A DNA stretch of 64,000 bases. Source: Streptomyces cyaneogriseus subsp. noncyanogenus. GTDB lineage: Bacteria > Actinomycetota > Actinomycetes > Streptomycetales > Streptomycetaceae. Shown in pieces: positions 16,350 to 24,040 of this stretch (positions are counted from its first letter, which is position 1; each line of letters begins with the position of its first letter). The notes under the pieces were generated by a model that saw nothing but the letters and a program-made list of their open reading frames with translations, was not told the DNA's origin and ran no database searches. The stretch covers positions 4,340,001 through 4,404,000 of the forward strand of contig NZ_CP010849.1 of the NCBI RefSeq assembly GCF_000931445.1. Direction: 5' to 3'. A program made the translations under genes and the position numbers.

Positions 16350-16553
16350 ATGGCTCAGGGCACCGTCAAGTGGTTCAACGCGGAGAAGGGGTACGGCTTC
16401 ATCGCGGTCGACGGTGGTGCGGATGTTTTCGTCCACTACAGCGCGATCCAGATGGACGGCTACCGCACCCTGGAAGAGGGCCAGCGGGTCGAGTTCGAGA
16501 TCTCGCAGGGTCAGAAGGGCCCGCAGGCCGACATGGTCCGCGTCACTGCCTGA
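16350..16553 (+). CDS. Cold-shock protein (CspA family, 67 aa)
   Basis: This is a single-domain cold-shock protein that binds single-stranded RNA and DNA. MAQGTVKWFNAEKGYGFI carries RNP1 (KGYGFI), and VFVHYSAI carries RNP2. The ATG follows a GGGGAG site, and an in-frame ATG 30 bases earlier is rejected because family members start at MAQGTVKW. A very strong terminator follows. At least one more cold-shock-domain gene is in the window (47895). Which is cold-induced cannot be told from sequence. Confidence 0.95.
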   Translation: MAQGTVKWFNAEKGYGFIAVDGGADVFVHYSAIQMDGYRTLEEGQRVEFEISQGQKGPQADMVRVTA

Positions 16554-16587
16554 ACGCGCGACCGACCGCTAGCGAAACGGTCTTCTC

Positions 16588-16624
16588 CGGAGGGCTCGCA
16601 CCCGGCCAGGGTGCGAGCCCTCCG
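16588..16624. terminator. Very strong hairpin after the cold-shock gene
   Basis: A perfect 16-bp stem (16588-16603 with 16609-16624, starting CGGAGGGCTCGCACCC) closes a five-base GGCCA loop. It lies 35 bases after the stop codon and insulates groEL2 from upstream transcription. Confidence 0.9.
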
Positions 16625-16691
16625 TCATGTCCCGACCCGGCGCGCGCCCGTGCGCGCGCGGCCGGACGCGCCGCCCGACCCCCGAGAGGCG

Positions 16692-16735
16692 CTTGCACTC
16701 GGCATGCCCGAGTGCTAATCATTGCGTTAGCACTC
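16692..16735 (+). promoter_or_regulatory. CIRCE operator (HrcA) with an extra half-site before groEL2
   Basis: The classic CIRCE arrangement is present: a left arm CTTGCACTC (16692-16700, two mismatches to TTAGCACTC), a nine-base spacer, and a perfect right arm GAGTGCTAA (16710-16718). Eight bases on, a perfect TTAGCACTC (16727-16735) forms a second inverted pair with that right arm. HrcA represses groE genes through CIRCE in streptomycetes. The three half-sites lie 146-189 bases upstream of the groEL2 ATG, where promoter overlap is expected. Confidence 0.9.
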
Positions 16736-16880
16736 TGAAGGTGAGAGTGACAGCGAAGGACCGGGTCGGTGAGGCCCGCAGGCCGGGTGGGGCAAGGAAC
16801 CACAAGGCCGGCGAGCCGTCCGTCGCGGGCGCGGGCGCGGTCCGGAGGAATCACCCCCAGTCCTGGAGGGACCACTTCAC

Positions 16881-18503
16881 ATGGCCAAGATCATCGCGTT
16901 CGACGAGGAGGCGCGGCGCGGCCTCGAGCGCGGCATGAACCAGCTCGCGGACGCCGTCAAGGTGACCCTCGGCCCCAAGGGCCGCAACGTCGTCCTCGAG
17001 AAGAAGTGGGGCGCCCCCACGATCACCAACGACGGTGTCTCCATCGCCAAGGAGATCGAGCTCGAGGACCCGTACGAGAAGATCGGCGCCGAGCTGGTCA
17101 AGGAAGTCGCCAAGAAGACGGACGACGTCGCCGGTGACGGTACGACCACCGCGACCGTTCTCGCCCAGGCGCTGGTCCGCGAGGGCCTGCGCAACGTCGC
17201 CGCCGGCGCCAACCCGATGGCTCTGAAGCGCGGTATCGAGAAGGCCGTCGAGGCCGTCTCCGCCGCCCTGCTGGAGCAGGCGAAGGATGTCGAGACCAAG
17301 GAGCAGATCGCCTCCACGGCCTCCATCTCCGCCGCCGACACCCAGATCGGCGAGCTCATCGCCGAGGCCATGGACAAGGTCGGCAAGGAAGGCGTCATCA
17401 CCGTCGAGGAGTCCCAGACCTTCGGTCTGGAGCTGGAGCTCACCGAGGGTATGCGCTTCGACAAGGGCTACATCTCGGCGTACTTCGCCACCGACATGGA
17501 GCGTATGGAGGCCGTCCTCGACGACCCGTACATCCTGATCGCCAACTCCAAGATCTCCTCCGTCAAGGACCTGCTCCCGCTCCTGGAGAAGGTCATGCAG
17601 TCGGGCAAGCCGCTGCTGATCATCGCCGAGGACGTCGAGGGCGAGGCCCTGTCGACCCTGGTCGTCAACAAGATCCGCGGCACCTTCAAGTCCGTCGCCG
17701 TCAAGGCCCCGGGCTTCGGCGACCGCCGCAAGGCCATGCTCGGCGACATCGCCATCCTCACGGGCGGCGAGGTCATCTCCGAGGAGGTCGGCCTCAAGCT
17801 GGAGAACGCCACCCTCGACCTGCTGGGCAAGGCCCGCAAGGTGGTCATCACCAAGGACGAGACCACCATCGTCGACGGTGCCGGCTCCGCCGAGCAGGTC
17901 CAGGGCCGCGTGAACCAGATCCGCGCCGAGATCGAGAACAGCGACTCCGACTACGACCGCGAGAAGCTCCAGGAGCGCCTGGCCAAGCTCGCGGGCGGCG
18001 TGGCCGTCATCAAGGCCGGTGCCGCCACCGAGGTCGAGCTCAAGGAGCGCAAGCACCGCATCGAGGACGCCGTCCGCAACGCGAAGGCGGCCGTCGAGGA
18101 GGGCATCGTCGCCGGTGGTGGCGTGGCCCTGCTCCAGGCGTCGCAGGTCTTCGAGAAGCTGGAGCTGGAGGGTGACGAGGCGACCGGCGCCCAGGCCGTG
18201 AAGCTCGCGCTGGAGGCCCCGCTGAAGCAGATCGCCGTCAACGCCGGCCTCGAGGGCGGCGTCGTGGTGGAGAAGGTGCGCAACCTGACCCCGGGCCACG
18301 GCCTGAACGCCGCGACCGGCGAGTACGTCGACCTGGTCAAGGAAGGCATCATCGACCCGGCGAAGGTGACCCGTTCCGCGCTGCAGAACGCCGCCTCCAT
18401 CGCCGCGCTGTTCCTCACCACCGAGGCCGTCATCGCCGACAAGCCGGAGAAGGCCGCTGCCCCGGCCGGCGGCGGCATGCCGGGCGGTGACATGGACTTC
18501 TGA
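16881..18503 (+). CDS. groEL2: Chaperonin GroEL2 (60 kDa)
   Basis: This 540-residue type I chaperonin forms the ATP-driven folding ring. It shows the ATP-binding GDGTTTATVLAQAL, the LGPKGRNVVLEKKWGAPTITNDGV opening, and the C-terminal GGGMPGGDMDF, that is, the Gly-Met tail of the housekeeping-type GroEL rather than the His-rich tail of GroEL1. No groES is next to it; in Streptomyces groES accompanies groEL1. A TCCTGGAGGG ribosome site precedes the ATG. Heat regulation through CIRCE/HrcA is indicated by the upstream operator, and an 18-bp hairpin follows. Confidence 0.97.
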   Translation: MAKIIAFDEEARRGLERGMNQLADAVKVTLGPKGRNVVLEKKWGAPTITNDGVSIAKEIELEDPYEKIGAELVKEVAKKTDDVAGDGTTTATVLAQALVREGLRNVAAGANPMALKRGIEKAVEAVSAALLEQAKDVETKEQIASTASISAADTQIGELIAEAMDKVGKEGVITVEESQTFGLELELTEGMRFDKGYISAYFATDMERMEAVLDDPYILIANSKISSVKDLLPLLEKVMQSGKPLLIIAEDVEGEALSTLVVNKIRGTFKSVAVKAPGFGDRRKAMLGDIAILTGGEVISEEVGLKLENATLDLLGKARKVVITKDETTIVDGAGSAEQVQGRVNQIRAEIENSDSDYDREKLQERLAKLAGGVAVIKAGAATEVELKERKHRIEDAVRNAKAAVEEGIVAGGGVALLQASQVFEKLELEGDEATGAQAVKLALEAPLKQIAVNAGLEGGVVVEKVRNLTPGHGLNAATGEYVDLVKEGIIDPAKVTRSALQNAASIAALFLTTEAVIADKPEKAAAPAGGGMPGGDMDF

Positions 18504-18534
18504 TCGACCGGTTCCGGTTGATCGACCGTCCTTG

Positions 18535-18576
18535 CCGAGGGCGGCACCCCCTGGAGACAGGGGGTGCCGCCCTCGG
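18535..18576. terminator. 18-bp-stem terminator after groEL2
   Basis: The arms 18535-18552 and 18559-18576 are perfectly complementary (starting CCGAGGGCGGCACCCCCT) around a GGAGAC loop. It begins 32 bases after the groEL2 stop. Confidence 0.92.
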
Positions 18577-18742
18577 GCGTGTCCGGGGCGCCCTCCCGGG
18601 CGTCCGGGGGCCCGCCGTGTCCGGGATCACAGCGGCGCGGGCGGTGCGGGCGGAATCCGTCCGCCCGGGGGCCGGTTGACGGGGGAGTGCGTTGCATGCA
18701 CACGCACATACCACCCAGTACCCCCCTTCGAGGAGCCCCCAC

Positions 18743-19873
18743 GTGACCGACATCGCCTCCGAGGCCGCCTCCCGCGCGGCCGGCATCCTCTCCCGCCCGG
18801 CCGTGATCAACGGGCTGACCGTCCCGAACCGCATCGTCATGGCGCCGATGACCCGTCAGTTCTCCCCGGGCGGCATCCCCGGCGAGGACGTCGTGTCGTA
18901 CTACGGCCGCCGCGCCGCCGCCGGTGTCGGACTGATCGTCACCGAGGGCACGTACGTCGGCCACCCCTCCGCCGGGCAGAGCGACCGGGTGCCGCGCTTC
19001 CACGGCGAGGAGCAGCTCGCCGGCTGGGCCCGGGTCGCCGAGGCGGTGCACGCGGCGGGCGGCACCATCGTGCCGCAGCTCTGGCACATCGGCATGGTCC
19101 GCGAGCAGGGCGAGCCGCCCTTCCCCGAGGCCCCGGCCGTCGGCCCCTCCGGGCTGCGGATCGGCGCGAGCGAGCCCACCGGCCGGGCGATGACCCGGCA
19201 GGACCTGGACGAGGTCATCGGCGCGTTCGCCGAGGCCGCCGCCGCCGCGGAGCGGATCGGCTTCGACGGTGTGGAGCTCCACGGCGCCCACGGCTACCTG
19301 ATCGACCAGTTCCTGTGGGCGGGCACCAACCGCCGCACGGACGCCTACGGCGGCGACCCGGTCGCCCGCACCCGGTTCGCGGCCGAGATCGTGGCCGCCG
19401 TCCGCGAGGCCGTCTCCCCGGACTTCCCGGTGATCTTCCGCTACTCGCAGTGGAAGCAGGACGCCTACGACGCCCGCCTCGCCGAGACCCCCGAGGAGCT
19501 GGAAGCCATCCTCACCCCGCTCGCCGCGGCCGGTGTGGACGCCTTCCACGCCTCCACCCGCCGTTACTGGATCCCGGAGTTCGACGGCTCCGACCTGAAC
19601 CTCGCGGGCTGGACCAGGAAGCTCACCGGCAAGCCCGCCATCACGGTCGGCTCGGTCGGCCTGAACGGCGACTTCATCGAGGCGTTCCAGGGCCGGGGCG
19701 CCGAACTCGGCGGCCTCGACGACCTGCTGGACCGCCTGGAGCGCGACGAGTTCGACCTCGTCGCGGTCGGCCGCGCGCTGCTCCAGGACCCGCACTGGGC
19801 CCAGAAGGTCCTCGCGGGCCGCTTCGACGAGCTGGCGCCGTACGACCCGTCCTCGCTGCGGACGCTGAGCTGA
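18743..19873 (+). CDS. NADH:flavin oxidoreductase (Old Yellow Enzyme family)
   Basis: This 376-residue FMN-dependent ene-reductase barrel shows ILSRPAVINGLTVPNRIVMAPMTR at the start, LWHIGMVRE, and the OYE signature FDGVELHGAHGYLIDQFLW with NRRTDAYGG. FMN phosphate contacts are expected in VGSVGLNGDFIEAF and FDLVAVGRALLQDPHW. It would reduce activated C=C bonds of enones or nitro compounds; the natural substrate is unknown. GTG 18743 is chosen because GAGGAG lies eight bases upstream; an earlier in-frame ATG (18692) adds a His-rich, non-conserved stretch. It appears monocistronic. Confidence 0.92.
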   Translation: MTDIASEAASRAAGILSRPAVINGLTVPNRIVMAPMTRQFSPGGIPGEDVVSYYGRRAAAGVGLIVTEGTYVGHPSAGQSDRVPRFHGEEQLAGWARVAEAVHAAGGTIVPQLWHIGMVREQGEPPFPEAPAVGPSGLRIGASEPTGRAMTRQDLDEVIGAFAEAAAAAERIGFDGVELHGAHGYLIDQFLWAGTNRRTDAYGGDPVARTRFAAEIVAAVREAVSPDFPVIFRYSQWKQDAYDARLAETPEELEAILTPLAAAGVDAFHASTRRYWIPEFDGSDLNLAGWTRKLTGKPAITVGSVGLNGDFIEAFQGRGAELGGLDDLLDRLERDEFDLVAVGRALLQDPHWAQKVLAGRFDELAPYDPSSLRTLS

Positions 19874-19887
19874 CGCACCGTCCGTCG

Positions 19888-19947
19888 CACCGGACACCCC
19901 CGGCGCCGGACCGGGCGCCGGTCCCGCCGCGCGGGCGGTGTCCGGTG
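19888..19947. terminator. Long hairpin after the Old Yellow Enzyme gene
   Basis: CACCGGACACC (19888-19898) pairs with GGTGTCCGGTG (19937-19947), with a further GC-rich stem nested inside. It begins 14 bases past the stop. Confidence 0.7.
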
Positions 19948-20115
19948 CCCGGAGGAGCGCAGGGGGGACGGCGCCTGGAGGGGAGCGCCGGTCCGGGCGC
20001 GCGGGCAACTCCCGGTCGTGCTCCAAGGGTTGTCGCGTGTCCTGTATGGCCAGGTGGGACGCGGGGCAGACACGCTGTGTGGCCATTGTGCGACTCAGCG
20101 TGGAGGTGGTGGAGG

Positions 20116-20505
20116 GTGCGATCGACCGACGATGTCGTGGAGTCCCTGCGGAAGGCCCTCGCGGGTGTGGGTGTGATCCTGCCGTCCCTGTCCGTGGATC
20201 CCGTGACCGGCGCGAGCGACGAGCCGTTCGCCCTGGTCGACCTGGGGCGTTGCAGCGTGCGTACGGCCGAGCGGCTGGCGTCGGTGCTGCGCGGCGAGTG
20301 CCCGGCGGTCGGCACGCCGGTGGTGGACGTGCGGAACGGGCGGTTGGGCGAGGTGGTGGAGCACGTCGGCGGGGCGGTGCGGTTGCGGCCGGTCGCCGGT
20401 GGCCGGCCGTGGGAGTGTCCGGCGGATTCGGTGGGCCCGGCGGCTCCGGAGGAGGTGCTGCGGACCCGGCTGCGATGGGCCAACCGGCAGAGCGCGGGGG
20501 CGTGA
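20116..20505 (+). CDS. Conserved actinobacterial hypothetical protein
   Basis: The 129-residue protein (VRSTDDVVESLRKALAGVGVILPSLSVDPVTG...) has no motif I recognise. It appears to be a small soluble alpha/beta protein with a conserved-looking FALVDLGRCSVRTAERLASVLRG centre and a C-terminal Arg-rich helix. It has no signal peptide and no cysteine cluster. GTG 20116 is supported by GGAGG 9 bases upstream (20102-20106). It is divergent in context from the convergent HTH gene at 20568, with 62 bases between stops. Its function is unknown. Confidence 0.65.
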   Translation: MRSTDDVVESLRKALAGVGVILPSLSVDPVTGASDEPFALVDLGRCSVRTAERLASVLRGECPAVGTPVVDVRNGRLGEVVEHVGGAVRLRPVAGGRPWECPADSVGPAAPEEVLRTRLRWANRQSAGA

Positions 20506-20567
20506 CCCGGCCGCCGGGACCCCCGGTGCCGCGCCGCCCGGGGCCCGGACCGGAGTGCGGGCTCGCG

Positions 20568-20789
20568 TCACCCGGCGGTGGTCTCCCCGGGCTCCCAGCG
20601 CAGCAGGTCTCCCGGCTGGCAGTCGAGCACCTCGCACAGCGCGGCGAGGGTCGTGAAGCGCACCGCCTTGGCGCGGCCGTTCTTGAGCACGGCCAGGTTG
20701 GCGGGGGTGATGCCGACGCGCTCGGCGAGCTCGCCGACGGACATCTTCCGTCTGGCCAGCATCACGTCGATGTCGACGACGATCGGCAT
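20568..20789 (-). CDS. Xre/Cro-type helix-turn-helix regulator (YozG-like)
   Basis: This 73-residue protein is almost entirely one HTH domain: MPIVVDIDVMLARRKMSVGELAERVGITPANLAVLKNGRAKAVRFTTLAALCEVLDCQPGDLL. It resembles the YozG-type regulators that are encoded with DUF2975 membrane proteins. Its ATG overlaps the stop of that membrane gene by one base (TGATG), so the pair is translationally coupled. Autoregulation through the repeated ACGATRGG motif upstream of the pair is likely. A toxin-antitoxin reading was considered, but the partner has no toxin-like features. Confidence 0.88.
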   Translation of the reverse strand: MPIVVDIDVMLARRKMSVGELAERVGITPANLAVLKNGRAKAVRFTTLAALCEVLDCQPGDLLRWEPGETTAG

Positions 20790-21286
20790 CAGATGACCCC
20801 GTCCAGCTCGGCCTCCATGCGCGCGGCCTCGACATCGCGGGCGACGGCCTGGGCGAGCAGGGCCCGCATGACCAGGACGAGCAGTGCGACGCCGAGGACC
20901 GCCAGACAGAGCCCGCAGACCAGCAGGACGACGCCCGGGGCGACGGCCTCGCCCGGGGCGAGGGCGACCGCGAAGGCGAACACCAGGAGCGCCGCCGCCG
21001 CGAACGCGCCGATCACGGTGTCCACGTACCGGAAGGCGGCGTGGGAGAAGACCGTGCCGCGCCGCGCCATCGTCACCAGGCGCCATACGCAGACCAGGAC
21101 GACCTGCGCCGTCACCACGCCCAGCACGATGATCACGAGGTAGGCGGCCGGCGGATACGCCAGCTCCGTGTCGGCCCCCTCCAGGTCGGCGCCCAGCAGC
21201 GGCACCATCACCGCCTGCACGAACACCGAGCCGGCGAGCAGCGCCACGAGCACGGCGCGCAGGGCCAGCACCGTCAGTCTGCCCAT
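20789..21286 (-). CDS. DUF2975 four-helix membrane protein
   Basis: The 165-residue protein has four predicted membrane helices, about 5-25 (VLALRAVLVALLAGSVFVQAV), 45-68, 90-112 and 118-142. It ends in a charged cytoplasmic tail (RDVEAARMEAELDGVI). This matches DUF2975, a family repeatedly found beside small Xre regulators. The likely arrangement is a membrane sensor or transport-like subunit controlling the adjacent HTH protein, but no direct function is known. The ATG at 21286 follows GGAGGGGCGATG spacing. The gene is first in a two-gene unit. Confidence 0.82.
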   Translation of the reverse strand: MGRLTVLALRAVLVALLAGSVFVQAVMVPLLGADLEGADTELAYPPAAYLVIIVLGVVTAQVVLVCVWRLVTMARRGTVFSHAAFRYVDTVIGAFAAAALLVFAFAVALAPGEAVAPGVVLLVCGLCLAVLGVALLVLVMRALLAQAVARDVEAARMEAELDGVI

Positions 21287-21363
21287 CGCCCCTCCTTCTG
21301 TCTGTCCCGTTTCCGTTGCGTCCGTCTGACGCCGGCGTTCGAACGCAGGGGATCGATCGCCTA

Positions 21364-21392
21364 ACGATGGAAACCTATCGAAAAACGATAGG
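21364..21392. promoter_or_regulatory. Repeated ACGATRGG motif with perfect inverted repeat, candidate operator
   Basis: CCTATCG-AAAAA-CGATAGG (21374-21392) is a perfect seven-base inverted repeat. A third related half-site, ACGATGG, precedes it at 21364-21370. It lies 78 bases upstream of the DUF2975/HTH unit and 122 bases upstream of the divergent AhpD-like gene. Its AT-rich centre stands out from the local GC content. It is the best candidate binding site for the neighbouring Xre regulator. Confidence 0.6.
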
Positions 21393-21513
21393 CGACACAA
21401 TGCGGGCCGTGGCGGTGACGGGCCTCACACGGCGTCGTTGTCACATCGCTCCGGGCCGTCCCGTCGTAGGGGTGTAGCCATCGACCACGGCAGGAACGGC
21501 AGAGGAGTCCGCC

Positions 21514-22005
21514 ATGGAAGCCCGTTTGAACGTCTTCGCCAGCCCGACCGCGCGCACCTTCCTGAAGCACATCGTCTCCGCGGGCCACGCGCTCAAGGCC
21601 GCCGGTGTCCCGGCCGCGACCCAGGAGCTGGTCAACATCCGCGCCAGCCAGATCAACGGCTGCGCCGGCTGCCTGGACATGCACACCAAGGACGCCGCGG
21701 CCGCCGGCGAGACCGCCGTGCGCATCAATCTGGTCGCGACCTGGCGGGAGGCCACGGTCTTCACCGAGGCCGAGCGGGCCGCGCTGGAACTGGCGGAGCA
21801 GGGGACCCGCCTCGCGGACGGGGCCGGGGTCCCGGACGAGGTCTGGGCCAACGCCGCCAAGCACTACGACGAGGAGCAGCTCGTCGCCCTGGTGGCCCAG
21901 ATCGCCCTGATCAACACCTTCAACCGGCTGAATGTCATCACCCGGCAGCCGGCCGGCGACTACCAGCCCGGGCAGTACGCCGACTTCGCCAACGAGAGGC
22001 CCTAG
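21514..22005 (+). CDS. Carboxymuconolactone decarboxylase / AhpD-family protein
   Basis: This 163-residue all-helical AhpD-like protein has the redox motif Cys-Ala-Gly-Cys in INGCAGCLDMHTKDA, with the downstream His and upstream Glu typical of the alkylhydroperoxidase proton relay. It could act as a peroxidase or a thiol-disulfide adaptor. No ahpC lies nearby, so the electron partner is unknown. The ATG follows a CAGAGGAG site. It is divergent from the DUF2975-HTH unit and shares its promoter region, hinting at a link between that regulator and oxidative stress. Confidence 0.9.
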   Translation: MEARLNVFASPTARTFLKHIVSAGHALKAAGVPAATQELVNIRASQINGCAGCLDMHTKDAAAAGETAVRINLVATWREATVFTEAERAALELAEQGTRLADGAGVPDEVWANAAKHYDEEQLVALVAQIALINTFNRLNVITRQPAGDYQPGQYADFANERP

Positions 22006-22025
22006 CCGTCCCGGGGCCCGGGCGT

Positions 22026-22589
22026 TCAGCCCATCGGCTCCACGTCCACGCGGACCGGCGTCCCCCACACCCGCAGCACCTCGTAGTCCGTGAACTCGTG
22101 CACGAGGCGGTACGCGGCGGCGGGGCGCGGTCCGCGGAGCTGGGCGGCGATGTACAGCTCGGCCTCGCGCCGGTCGCGGCGCGGGGTGCCGCAGAGCTGC
22201 CACGCCTGGCCGTTCCACGCCTCCGGCAGCCAGCGCTGCTGGGGCTGGGGGCGGTCGCCCCGCAGGCCGTACCGGGACGGGACCGGCTCGGCGGGCCGGG
22301 GGCGGGCGGGGCCGCCGCCGTACTCGGCGCGGCGGGCGGCGCGGCGGCGGGTCTCGCACAGCAGGCACAGGTCGGGGGCGGCGGTGTCGACCGGGCCGTT
22401 GGGGTGCTCGGGGCAGCGGGTGGCCGGGGCCGCCGTGGTGACGCTGTCCTCCAGCAGGTCCAGCGCGCGTTTCAGGTCCGCCTTGACCTCGTGCAGCCGG
22501 GCGTCCGGGGTGTCGGCGGTGAGGGCCTCGCCGTGCTCACCGAGGAGGCGCAGGGCGCGGCCCAGGGCGGTCAGCTGGGCGTGGTTCAT
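22026..22589 (-). CDS. Hypothetical protein with a Cys/His cluster
   Basis: The 187-residue protein begins with a helical region (NHAQLTALGRALRLLGEHGEAL...HEVKADLKRALDLLED). It then has a possible zinc site, RCPEHPNGPVDTAAPDLCLLC, and an Arg/Pro-rich middle. It ends in a small domain (RWLPEAWNGQAWQLCGTPRRDRREAELYIAAQL). The function is unknown. Its start overlaps the end of the PTS gene by 53 bases on the same strand, so it is probably cotranscribed with the MurNAc cluster, though the content suggests no sugar role. A later start is possible. Confidence 0.65.
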   Translation of the reverse strand: MNHAQLTALGRALRLLGEHGEALTADTPDARLHEVKADLKRALDLLEDSVTTAAPATRCPEHPNGPVDTAAPDLCLLCETRRRAARRAEYGGGPARPRPAEPVPSRYGLRGDRPQPQQRWLPEAWNGQAWQLCGTPRRDRREAELYIAAQLRGPRPAAAYRLVHEFTDYEVLRVWGTPVRVDVEPMG

Positions 22590-24024
22590 GTCCCTCAGGG
22601 TCGCACACGGCACCGACAGGCACCCCTGCCGTGCCGTTCAGGCCGAAGCAGTAGGTGGCCAGGAACCCGACCGCGTACCCGGTCAGCAGCCCGCCGCCGT
22701 ACACCGCCGCCGCCACGGCCGGGCCCGCGTCGCCCGCCAGCAGCGGGAACAGGGCCCAGCCCGAGGGGCCGATCGCGGTCGCGCCCACCTCCGCGCCGCG
22801 CATCGCGAAGGCGCCGACGAAGGCGCCGCCCGCCGCCCCGCCCGCACAGGCGGTGAGGAACGGGCGGCCCAGCGGGAGGGAGACGCCGTAGATCAGCGGT
22901 TCGCCGACGCCGAGGAGTCCGGCCGGGAGCGCCGATCTGATCGTCGTACGCAAGGAGGTGTCGTGGCGCAGGCGGACGTAGACCGCCGCCGCGGCGCCGA
23001 CCTGGCCCGCGCCCGCCATGGCGAGCAGGGGCAGCAGCACGGTGTGGCCCTGCTGTTCGATGAGGGTGGTGTGCAGCGGGATGAGGGCCTGGTGCAGGCC
23101 CAGCATCACCAGCGGCAGGAAGAGCCCGCCCAGCAGCAGGCCGGCCAGGGCCCCGGTGTGGCCGAGCAGCCAGGTCGCCGCCGTGCCGATCGCCGAGGCG
23201 ACCTGCCCGGCCGCGTACATGAGGACGTACAGCGTGACCAGGCCGGAGACGAGGACGGTCAGGGTCGGTGTGAGGAGCACGTCGAGGGTGCCGGGGAAGC
23301 GGGCGCGGCACCACTTCTCCACGTACGTCCCGAGCAGCGCCGCCGCCAGCGCGCCCAGCACCCCGCCCTGGCCGGGGGTGAGCGCCGCGCCGAACGCCGT
23401 CACCTCCGCCACGCCCGGGTAGACCACGACCGCGGCGACCGCCCCGCCCAGCACCGGGGTGCCGCCGAACTCCCGGGCGGTGTTGTGGCCGACGAAGACC
23501 GCGATCAGCGCCATGAAGGCGGAGGCGAGGGCGGACAGGGCGGGGGTGAGGGCGGGCAGCCACCCGAGGTTGGCCAGCAGGCCGGCGACGCCCGCGAGGA
23601 TGCCGCAGCCGATCAGGGCGGGGATGAGGGGCACGAACACATCGGCGACCCGGCGCAGGGCCGCCTTGCCCGGGGTCGCGTTGCGCCGCTTGCGGCGCTC
23701 CTTCAACTGAGCGCCGCGCGCCGCCAGTTCGGCCGCCGTGGTGACGGGGGGCGGGGCGGCGGGCGCGGGGGACGGCAGCAGCCGTTCGAATTCCGCGGTC
23801 ACCCGTCCCACCACCCCGGGGCCGAGCACGATCTGGTACGACTCGCCGTCCTCCACCACGCCCAGCACCCCGGGCAGCGCCCGCAGGGCCGCCTCGTCGA
23901 CGCGGGAGCGGTCGGCCAGGGCCAGGCGCAGGCGGGTCACGCAGTGGGCGGCGGAGCGGACGTTGGCGGCTCCGCCGACCAGGGGCAGGAGGGCGGCGGC
24001 GAGGGCGCGGGCGTCGGTGTGCAC
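22537..24024 (-). CDS. PTS EIIBC permease, glucose superfamily (MurNAc/MurP type)
   Basis: The 495-residue protein joins an N-terminal EIIB domain (phospho-acceptor Cys28 in AAHCVTRLRLAL, about 1-80) to an EIIC channel domain of about ten helices (about 115-475). Typical EIIC stretches are FVPLIPALIGCGILAGVAGLL, IAVFVGHNTAREFGGTPVLG and GEPLIYGVSLPLGRPF. No EIIA is fused, so phosphate must come from a separate EIIA (Crr). Adjacent murQ and an RpiR regulator indicate N-acetylmuramic acid as substrate. The start is a GTG, 17 bases after the murQ stop. Confidence 0.9.
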   Translation of the reverse strand: MHTDARALAAALLPLVGGAANVRSAAHCVTRLRLALADRSRVDEAALRALPGVLGVVEDGESYQIVLGPGVVGRVTAEFERLLPSPAPAAPPPVTTAAELAARGAQLKERRKRRNATPGKAALRRVADVFVPLIPALIGCGILAGVAGLLANLGWLPALTPALSALASAFMALIAVFVGHNTAREFGGTPVLGGAVAAVVVYPGVAEVTAFGAALTPGQGGVLGALAAALLGTYVEKWCRARFPGTLDVLLTPTLTVLVSGLVTLYVLMYAAGQVASAIGTAATWLLGHTGALAGLLLGGLFLPLVMLGLHQALIPLHTTLIEQQGHTVLLPLLAMAGAGQVGAAAAVYVRLRHDTSLRTTIRSALPAGLLGVGEPLIYGVSLPLGRPFLTACAGGAAGGAFVGAFAMRGAEVGATAIGPSGWALFPLLAGDAGPAVAAAVYGGGLLTGYAVGFLATYCFGLNGTAGVPVGAVCDPEGHEPRPADRPGPRPAPPR

Positions 24025-24040
24025 TCCCCGAGCGTGCGGG

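Noticed and set aside
16851..18299. 482-codon frame antisense to groEL2
   Set aside because: Its Leu/Gly/Asp-rich pattern is the expected complement of a highly biased groEL sequence.
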